NCBI GenBank assembly: GCA_002077065.1
Contig: NAJO01000076.1
Span: forward strand, 58,182 to 122,181
Direction: 5' to 3'
From: Cryoendolithus antarcticus
Taxonomy: Eukaryota > Ascomycota > Dothideomycetes > Cladosporiales > Cladosporiaceae
Length of the DNA stretch: 64,000 nucleotides
Shown here: piece by piece, positions 11,069 through 20,865 of the stretch
Position numbering within the stretch: the first letter of the stretch is position 1
How the letters are laid out: each line of letters opens with the position of its first letter
The notes under the pieces: generated by a model
What the model was told of the DNA's origin: nothing
The model's input: only the letters and a program-made list of their open reading frames with translations
Database searches by the model: none
Position numbers and translations under genes: made by a program

Positions 11069-11969
11069 ATGCTGAATGCACTCGCAGCAAGGGTTGGGAC
11101 GTATGTTGCGTGGGTCCGTGACCCCAATGAGTGCATTGACTGACTACTGTGCTCCAGGGCGTTCACAGGCGGCAGATGGACGGATCTTGATGTGGTCTGC
11201 GGAGACAAGACCTCCAAGGTCCACAAGGTCGTTGTGTGCTCTCAATCGGCGTCCTTCGAGACAGCCGTGGAGGGCACGTTCAAAGTAAAGTAGACTCACA
11301 TCAGCGAAAGCACCATGAAGTAGCACTGACGAGGTCTAGGAAGCACGCGAGAACAAGATCGACCTCTCAGCTGATGGGGTGGAGGCTGTCGAGGTGATGA
11401 TCAACTACCTCTACTTCGCCAACTACACGAGACCCGCGGACACCACGGTCGGCGCCGACCATCAATTTGTAAAGTGGGACATGGCTTTTCACATTAAGGT
11501 CTTCGCGTTAGCACAGCGCTGCTTCATCGGCGGCTTACAGGACATGGCGGCGAAGCGATTGGGGATCCTCGCGGCAACGCAATGGGACTCTGCGGACTTC
11601 CCAAAAGTCGTCGCAAGCATCTACGACACGACAGCCGGTGATGACAATCAAATGAAGAATACCATCGTCGGTGTTGTGGCTGGTCACAGCAAGGATTTAT
11701 GCTCGACGGCTCGATGCGCCAAGAAGCTCACGGCGCTCGTCAAGAGCAATGGGGAATTTTCGGCAGCTCTGGCGCTGGTACTTGCATCTCAGCAAGTCAA
11801 GGCGTCCGGTGCCACGCCACTAAATGTTGGTCCTCCTACGGTATCATTCCTCGGTCAGACCTTCGATACACCGTTTGCTACTCCACCAAGCATGCGGGGT
11901 CGTGGTAGGGGACGTGGCTTGCCCGGAGGAGGTGGCTTGTCGCGGGCAGGGGCCGGGGCAGGTAGTTAG
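11069..11969 (+). CDS. BTB-B: intact BTB/POZ domain protein with Gly/Arg tail
   Basis: Exons 11069-11100, 11158-11284 and 11340-11969 join to 789 nt, 262 aa. Intron 1 is phase 2 (GTATGT donor) and intron 2 phase 0 (GTAAAG donor, CTAG acceptor). The BTB fold reads FTGGRWTDLDVVCGDKTSKV, HKVVVCSQSASFETAVEGTF and IDLSADGVEAVEVMINYLYF, followed by helical linker sequence. BTB domains mediate homodimerisation and often bind Cullin-3; this protein has no Kelch or MATH partner domain, so the target is unknown. The C-terminal half has DLCSTARCAKKLTALVKSNG, shared with BTB-A, and ends in a basic Gly-rich tail (MRGRGRGRGLPGGGG) that could bind RNA. Total coding length equals that of BTB-D exactly, as does the 127-nt middle exon. 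Confidence 0.85.
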
Positions 11970-12325
11970 CCTCTATGCAGCAAGGAGCCCAGTCGGCGCC
12001 AACAGCAAGGTGCACACGTCCTTTTCCACGGTCATCGACATGTTCAGAACTGCGGAACGTCAATCCTTCTGTTGCGCATGATCACAGCGAATGTCTCTAG
12101 GACCCTCCACGTCTGGTTGTACTTATGAGCTATACGTCTGCACACAAGATGTCGCTACCACATACCGTACCAAGGAACCTCCAGACCTATCTACCGTATT
12201 CCTCGCTCATCGTTCCTTCCTCACAAGATTGCCGAGACTTCACTTGAACGTCAGTATGAGGTAGCGACTGCGGTCTCGTGTCCACTCAGTGATACTCTGT
12301 TCAAAGCACCATCTCAATATTCACA
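11970..12325. other. intergenic stretch inside the BTB array
   Basis: Nothing coding recognised. Confidence 0.45.
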
Positions 12326-12932
12326 ATGGCGGATGAGAAAGACTCGCAAGCTATCGACGATGCAGCCGTTCCCGTCCATGTCTCTCTGCTGGCCGCCGCG
12401 AGAACGTAACAAGGCCTCGCAGGGCATCAGTGCATCAACGTGTGTAGCCTTGCCGACAAGTACCAACTACGGAGAGGCGGCCGACGTCGCTGCACCACTT
12501 AGATCCTATCTGGACGACGCCGTGCGCAAGAACTTTGAGACACTTTTCTCCCAGCGCCACAAATCTCCCGAATTCCACGCAGCAGCAGCCTGGTACCCTA
12601 ATTTCGCAACCAATGCAGCCGAGGACTGGACATCGAGCCGCCGAAAGGTCTCGCGCTTCCGCTGTGGTTGCGTTAGCTGCCGTGGCAGGGACCTCGTCTT
12701 TGAAATCGCGGAGAGCGCCAGCCAATCTACATACATCACCTGCCTCAGCGGAGAGGGGGTGAGAACGAAAGCGTCATGGGCTGCATGGAGGGTTGCGCAT
12801 GCGGCAAGTAGTATGGATGAGAGGGATGTCCGGCTTACATGGAGGGAGAGTGACGTTGACAGCCAGGTCATCTGTGAAGTCGGGTCGAAGTCATCGAGCC
12901 TCAGTGATGGAGATGAAGTGAAGGTTTTATGA
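12326..12932 (+). pseudogene. BTB-C: internally deleted BTB-family relic
   Basis: The ATG at 12326 opens a 26-codon leader (MADEKDSQAIDDAAVPVHV...) ending in a phase-2 GTAACA donor, which matches the leader exons of D and F. The BTB core exon is missing. Directly downstream, sequence resumes as NVCSLADKYQLRR, which equals the post-BTB helix of the family, then shifts frame to ADVAAPLRSYLDDAVRKNF. That frame stays open to 12932 and carries the Cys motif FRCGCVSCRGRDLVFEI found in D, E and F. The simplest reading is one internal deletion removing intron 1 to early exon 3, plus a frameshift. A short expressed C-terminal product remains possible from an internal ATG. Confidence 0.65.
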
Positions 12933-13101
12933 GTCGTGGAGTGAAGCCTCTAACGAGCCAGGCGGTATCACATGCTACACGGTATTAGCATCACATGCAT
13001 AGAGATGATAGCTTACGACGATGAAATGCGAATCTCTTTCTTCGACACTCTCATACACTTCTTGCGCTACCATATTCCACGCCACCCATCAGACTGCCGC
13101 T

Positions 13102-13998
13102 ATGTCGGACACCGACGAGGACACTGGCGCAGTCAGAGAAGCTCTCGCTGTCCACCGCGAAAGAGCCAAGCGGTATTGAAGCTTGATCCCAAGAGATAGT
13201 CTTCATGAGTTTTCACTGACCAAGAGCAGTCGCTTCGTTGACGGCAAATACGCCGACCTTACCATCGAAGTGGGTGAGCGCAAGTGGAAGGTACACAGGT
13301 TCATCCTTTGCTCTGGCTGCGACTTCTTCGCAAAAGCCTGCGATGGACGATTCCAGGTTAGTCCAGTCTTATACTTACTGCCACGGAACTGACTGAACAC
13401 ATTGTAGGAAGCAACCACAAACACCATCAAGATGCCCGAAGACGACCCTATGGCGGTCAACGCGTTGCTAGAATATCTCTACACCTCCAACTTCGTCTTG
13501 CCGACCGATCCAAACGGAGCTCCAGCCTATCGACAGCAGATCGCCTTGATCGTTGCCGTGTACAGATCGGCGGACAAGTATGTGCTGTCCGAACTCAAAG
13601 ATCTCGCCGAAGAGAAATTCGATCAGTCTACCGAGGACGGAACGTGGGAAACGGAGTTACCGGCCACGGTCGACGCTGTTGAAGACACACCGATCGAAAC
13701 AGAGAATGCTCTCCAGAGAATCCTGATTCAGTACATCGCTGCAGACTACTCGACAATCTTCGGTGACCCGCGAGCTTATCCCGCGATACATGCAGCTCTA
13801 TCCAGGCGACCGATGCTGGCGCTCAAGGCAGCAAGAGCCTGGGCGGCGAAGCACAAGTCAAGTGTCAAGAGCTACAGATGTTCGAGCAGGTATTGCATTG
13901 CTCGCAAAAACTTCTTCGAGGTACCGACCGCAATAAAAGCCTGTAAGGTGAAATGCCCCGTGGCGGACTGTGGTGGTGACACTGAAGTTGTAGGTTGA
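13102..13998 (+). CDS. BTB-D: intact BTB/POZ protein with C-terminal Cys knuckle
   Basis: Exons 13102-13172, 13230-13356 and 13408-13998 give 789 nt, 262 aa. Intron phases are 2 and 0, as in B and F. The leader MSDTDEDTGAVREALAVHRE precedes the BTB domain: RFVDGKYADLTIEVGERKWK, HRFILCSGCDFFAKACDGRF and IKMPEDDPMAVNALLEYLY. A helical BACK-like region follows (ADKYVLSELKDLAEEKF). The C-terminus holds YRCSSRYCIARKNFFEV and then CPVADCGG, a small set of Cys pairs able to bind zinc (inference). No Kelch, MATH or DNA-binding domain is visible. It has two decayed relatives on either side. Role unknown; BTB proteins usually act as dimeric adaptors. Confidence 0.88.
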
Positions 13999-14376
13999 AT
14001 TTTAGGTCTACCACACCCCTGAGAGGCACAGCATGGCGTCTCGGGAGTACCTGGCGGAAGCAGCGGATCATGCAGACGGTTGGTGGTCTCCCACCGTCAG
14101 TATTGCTGGAGACATAGCATCATAGTACAACACGTATCACCACTGGCAGACCTCAACTCGCATTGAGAGCGACCAGCATTTCCGCTGCCACGATCTCATT
14201 GTAGCGACCGCTCGTCGTCCTCTCAAAGATTTATCGTAAGGTCTCCGAAAGTCAGTGAAGTGCAGCCTTTCTTGGATCAAGTGCAGCGTACCTTTCTTAA
14301 CCCGTTCTCGGACTTCACGCGCCACTCTTAGATACGCCATACTCCTTCTGTATACAAGTACAGTAACACCACAAAG
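13999..14376. other. intergenic stretch inside the BTB array
   Basis: Nothing coding recognised. Confidence 0.45.
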
Positions 14377-15296
14377 ATGGTAGTGATGAAGAACGACGGC
14401 GAGCGTGTGATGGTAGAAGGCGTCGAGAGCATGCTGGCAGGCATCCATGCGTGAGCATCTGGCATGCACTCACTTGCAGCCATATGTTAACAAGGCCGCA
14501 GACGCCTCAATGATGGCAGGTGCTCCGACTTGACGATCAACACGCAGGGTCGTAGCTGGAAAGTCCACAAAGTCATTGTGTGCACCGCCTGCGAGTGATT
14601 CGAGAAAGCGTGCGATGGAAACTCCAAGGTGATTGCCGCAGTCGTCCTATCTTCCGTCGCTCGCGTACAGCTGACCTTCATCCTAGGAAGCCGCAGAAGG
14701 CGTCATCAACCTCCCCGACGACGATCCAGATGCGGTTCAAGTCATGCTAGAGTCCTTCTACAACGGCGACTTCTAAGACTCCGACGATAATTGGTATTCG
14801 GACTCCCACAGAATCTGCGTTGACCTCTACCATCTGGCAGACAAGTACATGCTACTACTGCTAAAGGCCAGGGCTTTGAAGAGATCTCTCTTTCGTCTGC
14901 CGCATAGCTTAGAGGACTTCATTCAACTGATGCCAGATCCTCCTACGCAGGGAGGAGACGTGTTGCAGCTGACCTGCATCGATCAGGTTGCAGAGAACTT
15001 CCCCTCGATTCTGCGCACACAAGGGGTCGAAATTTGAAATTTCCGGAGTAGACTTCGAGCCCAGTTTTCGGGAGTGCCTGGCACAACGGCCCATGCTTGT
15101 TTACAGAGCAGCTACCATGTGGGCCACGAAGCGCTTCTCCGATCCTTCTTACAGGTGCTACTGCGACCAGTGCAAAAGCAAGGGTATAATCTTCAAGATC
15201 GACAAGGGTACAAAGCCTGATGACATGGTGAGGTGTCCGAGTGGAGCTATGAACGCGGAACTCAGTCGATGGAGGCTCTTCATGGACCGTACTTGA
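14377..15296 (+). pseudogene. BTB-E: nonsense- and frameshift-broken BTB gene
   Basis: The leader 14377-14450 ends at a GTGAGC donor in phase 2. The core exon around 14497-14634 reads LNDGRCSDLTINTQGRSWKV and then HKVIVCTACE, followed by a TGA at 14596 where D and F encode CDFF. The phase-0 second intron is conserved (GTGATT donor at 14635, CTAG acceptor at 14684-14686). Exon 3 begins EAAEGVINLPDDDPDAVQ and meets a TAA at 14774 after FYNGDF, then continues in frame (YHLADKYMLLLLKARALK). A frameshift near 15030 moves it to a frame carrying ECLAQRPMLVYRAATMWATK and the knuckle YRCYCDQCKSKGIIFKI. The leader and core exon phases no longer match. With two stops and at least one frameshift, this is a pseudogene. 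Confidence 0.85.
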
Positions 15297-15774
15297 GAAG
15301 GATGATGTCCGATCACTGTACTCAGGTGCAGGGAGCGCTTTGTCGACCATGCTTGAGAGGCGTATATGGGTCGGACCGACACAGTGTAGTGGAGAATAGC
15401 TTCGTAGGCATGAGACTACATCCGATCGGACCTCAGAGCCTTCCAGTGCATGTCACTTCGTGAGCCTTCCTCCATGACGGCATCCGTCTCCGCTGATGAG
15501 AGGTGTTGGTGTCGACCGTGCATTGCCTACCACCAGTGACACAGAGTGAAGACTCGCTGCTTCGCATAGTGAAGCCTCGCATCAATTCGCTGGCATCACA
15601 CGCAGCAATAGAGTGCAAGTGTCACATGCAAAGCGTCGCAGGCCGTAGCTCGTGCAGTAGTGAAGCCCACCTCTCTTGAGAACACCCCTCTTGCACTCTT
15701 GCTATATGTAATCTCACCGTCCACCGCGTCTCCAATCGGCCATAATCGAAGTGCAGTCGCAGAGCACAGTCAAC
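15297..15774. other. intergenic stretch inside the BTB array
   Basis: Nothing coding recognised; it should contain the promoter of BTB-F. Confidence 0.45.
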
Positions 15775-16352
15775 ATGACAACATCCGAGAGTGCGATACT
15801 GAGCAGCGCTCTAGCAGAGCAGACCACGGGTCTCAATAGGTACACAGCGAGCACAGGTCCATACTACATGTACTTCGCGACTGACTTCTCGTAGTCGTTT
15901 TGCCGATGGTAAGTACGCCGACCTCTCGATTGAAGCCGGGGAGCGTAAATGGAGGGTCCATAGATGCATCGTCAGCTCTTGCGACTTCTTCTCGAAGGCT
16001 TGTGACAGTGGCTTCCAGGTTCGTACGTTCATCCGTTGCAGCTGAGATTGCTGACATGGTACCTAGGAGACGACCACTGGCGTTGTCAAGCTCCCAGACG
16101 ATGATCCAGCTGCGGTGAACGCGCTTCTCGAGTACCTTTACGGGCGAGACTTCAGCCGCCCCTCCCAAGACAACGGCCATATCGGCTTCAAGGAAGATAT
16201 CCTGCTACTCATCGCGGTTTTCCATCTGGCCGGAAAATATCTCGTACAATCGCTCGAGAACCTGGCAGAAACAAGATTCCAAGCCGCATTACAGGCCAAT
16301 AGCTTGAGCGGCTATGTTCCGGACATGATCGATGCGGTGGACGATATGACCA

Positions 16353-16384
<32 letters not shown>

Positions 16385-16645
16385 AACTTGCAGAAAATGC
16401 TGATTACGCGCATCTGCGCCAGCGAGCAAGATGTATTCGGGAATCCAGAGAAGTTCAAGGCGCTTCATACAGCTTTGAGAGACAAACCGATGCTAGCGTA
16501 CAACGCTGCACTAGCTGCGGCGAAGAGTCGGACTAGGAAGATCTGCTACTATTGCGTCTCTTGTAAGAACTACTTCGACCTCCCCGGCGGAGTGGAGCGG
16601 TGGAATATCTGCCCTATCACAGGCTGTGGCGGAACCCTGATCTGA
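15775..16645 (+). CDS. BTB-F: intact BTB/POZ protein with C-terminal Cys knuckle
   Basis: Exons 15775-15839, 15895-16018 and 16067-16645 give 768 nt, 255 aa, with introns in phases 2 and 0. The BTB domain reads RFADGKYADLSIEAGERKWR, HRCIVSSCDFFSKACDSGFQ and VVKLPDDDPAAVNALLEYLY, closely matching BTB-D. The helical part has HLAGKYLVQSLENLAETRF. A small in-frame repeat (DGADGADGAD, from three 9-nt units near 16358-16384) sits in the following loop. The C-terminus is ICYYCVSCKNYFDLPGG followed by CPITGCGG, the clearest copy of the array's Cys knuckle. It is the last member of the array; an unrelated SDR gene follows on the other strand. Confidence 0.9.
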
Positions 16646-16775
16646 TGAAGTACTTCTTGGCTGCTCTTGCCTCTGGCTGTTGAGAAGGTGACTAGCGAAG
16701 GTGCTGTATGGGCAGATTGTGGTAGCAGGCGCGGGGTGCGTCGTGCGAGCCACAGCGGAGTGCCGGCCGCGTCCC

Positions 16776-17597
16776 TCAACACGGATACATACCACCATCA
16801 ACAGCAATGACCTTGTTAGTGACATATCCATTCCTCACCATCCACATCACCGTATCAGCAATCTCGTCCGGCTTGCCAAGTCGTCCAACAGGTACTCCTG
16901 TACGCCAGTCAGCCTTGCACCTCTTCACCACCAAATTCAACTCACTAGCAGCCAGCTCCTCGTTCCCACCAGGCAGCATAGCAGTCTCCTCAATCAGCGC
17001 CGGCGCAATCGCATTGACCGTAATCCCCTTCTTCGCCACATTCCCCGCGAGCCAATGCACGAATCCATGGATCGCAGACTTAGACGACGCGTAATGAGGG
17101 CCCACGACGCCGCCTGTAAGTCCCGCGACGCTGGAGCAGAAGATCACTCGTCCGTAGCCTGTGCGCTCCATGTATGGAAGGCAGAGCTGCGTTAGTAAGA
17201 TCCCACTACCGGTGTTGACGCGCCAGGATTGCTCGAAAACGTCGATGGGGACATCCGCCAGGGATTTCATGCCGGAGTGGGACAAGGTGGAACCGGCGTT
17301 GTTGAAGAGGATGTCCACATCCCCAGACTGCTTCGTGACGTCGTCATGGAGTCTGCGTACCCCTTCGAAAGAGCCCAAGTCGGCGTGAAAGAAGGTCGTC
17401 TCGATAGCTGTATTTGTCGGGGTTGCTGCTTTGACCTCGCTGAGAAGCTGTGATCTTGTCTCTGTGCTGGCCGAGTGGTAGTGCAAGGCGAGATTGTACG
17501 AGCCTGTCTTTGCGAAGGCGAAAGCGGTAGCCTTGCCAATGCCTCCAGTGGCACCAGTTATGAGTACGAGTTGTTTGTTGTGCGCTGGCTCTGCCAT
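16776..17597 (-). CDS. Short-chain dehydrogenase/reductase (SDR)
   Basis: Single exon, 273 aa, a normal length for a classical SDR. NAD(P)-dependent oxidoreductase acting on a carbonyl or alcohol substrate that cannot be named from sequence. Visible motifs: cofactor loop TGATGGIGKA near residue 15, NNAGS around residue 98, the catalytic Ser in IFCSSVAG, and YASSK (catalytic Tyr and Lys). The late motif GRLGKPDEIADTVMWM plus VIAVDGGMYPC at the end is typical of 3-oxoacyl-ACP-reductase-like (FabG-type) SDRs. The cofactor loop lacks an obvious Arg pair, so NADH versus NADPH is undecided. No signal or membrane segment. It lies between the BTB array and SLC1 with no functional link apparent. Confidence 0.92.
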   Translation of the reverse strand: MAEPAHNKQLVLITGATGGIGKATAFAFAKTGSYNLALHYHSASTETRSQLLSEVKAATPTNTAIETTFFHADLGSFEGVRRLHDDVTKQSGDVDILFNNAGSTLSHSGMKSLADVPIDVFEQSWRVNTGSGILLTQLCLPYMERTGYGRVIFCSSVAGLTGGVVGPHYASSKSAIHGFVHWLAGNVAKKGITVNAIAPALIEETAMLPGGNEELAASELNLVVKRCKADWRTGVPVGRLGKPDEIADTVMWMVRNGYVTNKVIAVDGGMYPC

Positions 17598-17902
17598 TTT
17601 GATGCTTGTCCCAGCTCACGAACTGAAGCGTACAGGCTCCGACCATACTGCAACACTCCAGTCGAGAGCTCCTGGCTGGTCGTTGACGTCACCGTCAACT
17701 GCTTGAGATCAGCCGAGGAGGTTTGATGAACAGAGAAAAGCACATTCGGGTCGAGGTTCGCGAATCGTAGGATAGGCAGAGCATGTAAGTCGACTGTGGT
17801 TAAGCCTCTTAGGGTATCAACGCTACTTTTGTGGTCATGGACATACATACATCGTGATCCATCACACTCCCAACAAGGCTTCTTGCAAGTCCTCCAGTCC
17901 TG
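17598..17902. other. short intergenic stretch
   Basis: Nothing recognisable; the SDR promoter and the 3' end of the acyltransferase gene lie here. Confidence 0.45.
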
Positions 17903-18945
17903 TTACGAGCGCTGTTCCAGTCCAGCAACTCCAACGTCTAACCCACTGCTCTTCCCCGTCGTCCCATTCATCCCCATGGCCTCGTGCGGCTTCAACGCCA
18001 CTCCACTCTTCTCAGCAGCCTCAGCCATCCCCTTCAGCTCTCTGAGCATGATTTCTCTCGTCTCATCCGTGAACTTCCTCACAGCCTCGAATTCGCTAGA
18101 TATGCTAACTGTCTCAATGGGCTTCAGAACCTTGATTCTGATCGTCCCAGTTCTGAAGATCTTCTTCTTAGAGTTCAACAGATTGCTGTAGGGCTCCACA
18201 ACCACAGGGACAACTGGCACACCAGCTTGGACGGCTAGTCTAAATGCGCCGGATTTGAAGGGGAGCAGGTCCGGGTGATCGAAGTAGGAGCGCGTGCCTT
18301 CAGCAAACATGAATACTGATTGGCGATTCTTCTTCATCTGCTGTCCAGCACTTCCCAACGCACCAGAAGCCTGCGTGGCATTCTTACGATCAAGAAACAC
18401 CGTCTTCGAAAGCAGCACTTTCTCCTCGTCAGCATCTCCACCCCTCGTCCCAATGCACTGTAAAACCACTTACTAAACCACCCCAAAACCGGCACGTACT
18501 TCAAACTACTCTTCGCCGTCACAACCGTCCCAGGCATGAACACATGTCCCACAACCAGCACATCCAGTTCACTCTGATGATTCCCCACAAACACCGCCGG
18601 CCTCGTTCCAAGCCAGCCCTTCTCCCCATACCCCTCCTTGCCCACTCCAGGGTCCTCGACCACCATCCACACGCCCGTGAAAACCAGCATCGTCCATTTG
18701 AACGCCCTAGCAGTGGTGTATTGGCCTAGCTCGCCATGACCAAAAAGCGAGAGGGCGCCGGAGGCGCAGGTACCGTAGATGGCGCAGAGGAAGAGGGCCG
18801 TGAAGGAGGCGAGGAGGCGGGGATAGTATGATACTATTGGAAGGGCGAGGGACAAGGAGACCAGGAGGGTGGTGAGGTGGGAGGTTACAAACACGACTGA
18901 GAGGAAGCCGAGCACGGCATAAGCGAGGGCGGAGAACCAAGACAT
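17903..18945 (-). CDS. SLC1: 1-acyl-sn-glycerol-3-phosphate acyltransferase
   Basis: Converts lysophosphatidic acid and acyl-CoA to phosphatidic acid in glycerolipid synthesis at the ER or lipid droplet. Exons 18474-18945 and 17903-18417 total 987 nt, 328 aa. The 56-nt intron has a GTAAGT donor, a GCTGAC branch point and an AAAG acceptor. Only this acceptor restores the family sequence GWFMLLSKTVFLDRKNATQ. Motif I is NHQSELDVLVVG (H-x4-D) and motif III is FMFAEGTRS (EGTR). The N-terminus carries two or three hydrophobic segments, as in Slc1. The AAG acceptor is less usual than CAG or TAG, but both reading frame and homology support it. Confidence 0.9.
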
Positions 18946-19237
18946 GATGGTCAGGATGAGGTCGTGGTTAATGCAAAAGGGCGCGTCAACGAGTGTAGTG
19001 CTGTAGGGACGGTGGGTGAGGGAATCTCGGGGCCAGCCCTTTGTCGATGTTGAGCACGCTACGAGGTCATGAGGCTTGAGGAAGCTGTGGAATTTCTAAG
19101 TACATGTGGGGTTGGTAAAGTTCAAGGTAGCCGGCGGTGGGGTGACAATCACATGTCAACAGTGCAGTGGCAGCAATATGTGTACGCCGCCAGTATCGTA
19201 CATCTACGCTATGCTACATTTCGTCAAAGCAATGCAA

Positions 19238-20623
19238 TCACTCAATACTCGTGGGTATCTTCACCTCCCCGGACTTTCGGTCAGTATGCGGTATGCCATA
19301 ACGATAACCAACTCCTTTCGGGCTCCTCCCATCCCGTCCAACACTCTCGACACTCACGTCCTGGAACTTGAAGTCCCATCGCCGTCCAGCGACGACCCTC
19401 TGCGTCCGCTCCTCCCAAGCAGCCTTCTTCCGTTCCTTCTCGGCCTTCTCGGCAGACTGCCCTCGCTCGAGCTCGACAAAGCGGTTTATACGCTCTTCAC
19501 GTGGCACGCCTTCGACGCTCCATTTTTCGAGCTGTAGAAGTTGCGTGTGCGGAATCCGCTTGTCTGCGGGAAGGAGTGTGGGCGAGAAGGCTTTGGCTGC
19601 GTCTTCTCGGGTGAAGGCGCGGGACTCGGAGGCTGGGTAGAAGAGCTGCTGCCGGGTTGCTGGGTGGACAGGTAGGTCGTTGATGCTCTCGTGTGGAGTC
19701 ACCTTTTCGCCCTTACGTGCTACTGGCGTTTTAGGAAGCATCTCGAGTACTGCTTTGCTGTACGGCCTTGCGAGTTTTCGACCCTGTTGCTTGTGTCAGC
19801 ACTAGATCTCAGACGTTTCTCATGAGATTCGGAGAGTGATGTGTGCTGCAGTCAGAGAGGCTCGCAATGCTATCGTTTGTAACCATGTAGATGTCTTCAA
19901 GACTAATCGAATTTGAATAATATCATCATAAAAGCGTGAAGGGAAGAAATGCACAGTCGAACATACCTCTTCTTCCCACTGCTTCTCGATCGTCTTCAAA
20001 CGCACCACAGCCGCGACTCGCCTCATGTCGATGCCCCATGCAGCGCTCACACTCTGCAAGTCCATCTTGTTCAGCACGATCTGCTCATAGACCTTCTCCC
20101 GCAGCTCTTCCGACAGCACGGGCTGCGACTTGAAGTTCGGATTCAGTGGGTAAGGCTGCAGGTCCGAAGCTCGTTCTTTAGGCGTAGCACTCTCCCTCGC
20201 AGCCCTTTCCTGCCGCTCAGTAGCCCTGACTTGCGCTCGCTCCGCCCTCTCAGCCTCATCAATACCGTCCTCTTCCTCTTGCTGCAGTACCTCGTCCTCG
20301 TCGGGCATCGGCTTCTCCTGTCGTACTGGTCTGGGCCCGTCTCGCCCATGACCCTTCGCTCGTCTGAGATTGCCGGTCTTGTCGTAGGCTGTGAGATAGT
20401 TCGTGCTACCTGCTAGAGGCTCACGGAAGGCTTTCCCGGGTCCGTTGAACCATGCCCACATGTTGCGGCGCAGCATTGTGGTTCGCCGGGCGAGGTGTCG
20501 TTGGCTGTCGGGAGAGGAGGCATGGAAGGAGCGGCGGAGCGCCGCAGAGTCGGCGAAGGGACATGGTCTGGTGCGGAAGCATTGGCAGACTGGTACTGCA
20601 GGGGACTGTATTCGAATAGGCAT
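19238..20623 (-). CDS. MRPS35: Mitochondrial small-subunit ribosomal protein mS45 (Mrps35/Bot1)
   Basis: Protein of the mitochondrial ribosome small subunit, known as Bot1 in fission yeast and as eukaryotic mitochondrial regulator protein. Exons 19967-20623 and 19238-19783 join in phase 0 to 400 aa. The 183-nt intron (GTATGT; GCTGAC branch; CAG) is longer than its neighbours. The N-terminus is Arg/Ser/Ala-rich without acids (FRTRPCPFADSAALRRSFHA), a good mitochondrial targeting peptide. Recognisable parts are NMWAWFNGPGKAFREPLAGS, SEELREKVYEQIVLNKMDLQ, SVSAAWGIDMRRVAAVVRLK and, after the intron, GRKLARPYSKAVLEMLP. A charged Glu/Arg stretch lies around residues 105-140. Family call from memory of the conserved WGxxxxRVxAVxRL pattern. 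Confidence 0.85.
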
Positions 20624-20865
20624 ATTGTGATGTGTGGAGGAATCAAGAAAGTTGTGAAGGACGAGTTTCTGTCAATGTATCAAGGTGTCTTGGCATCGGG
20701 AGTGCTGCGGACTTTGACCTCACTCGATCAATGCATCGCTTCTTTGTCTTCTACATATACCGCATTGTACGATCTTAGAAGATTGTCCACTCCATGGCCG
20801 GGTATCATATGCATTCATCCGTCTTGACTGCTGTTATACAGCTTCGCATCCTCCGATGATGGTGT

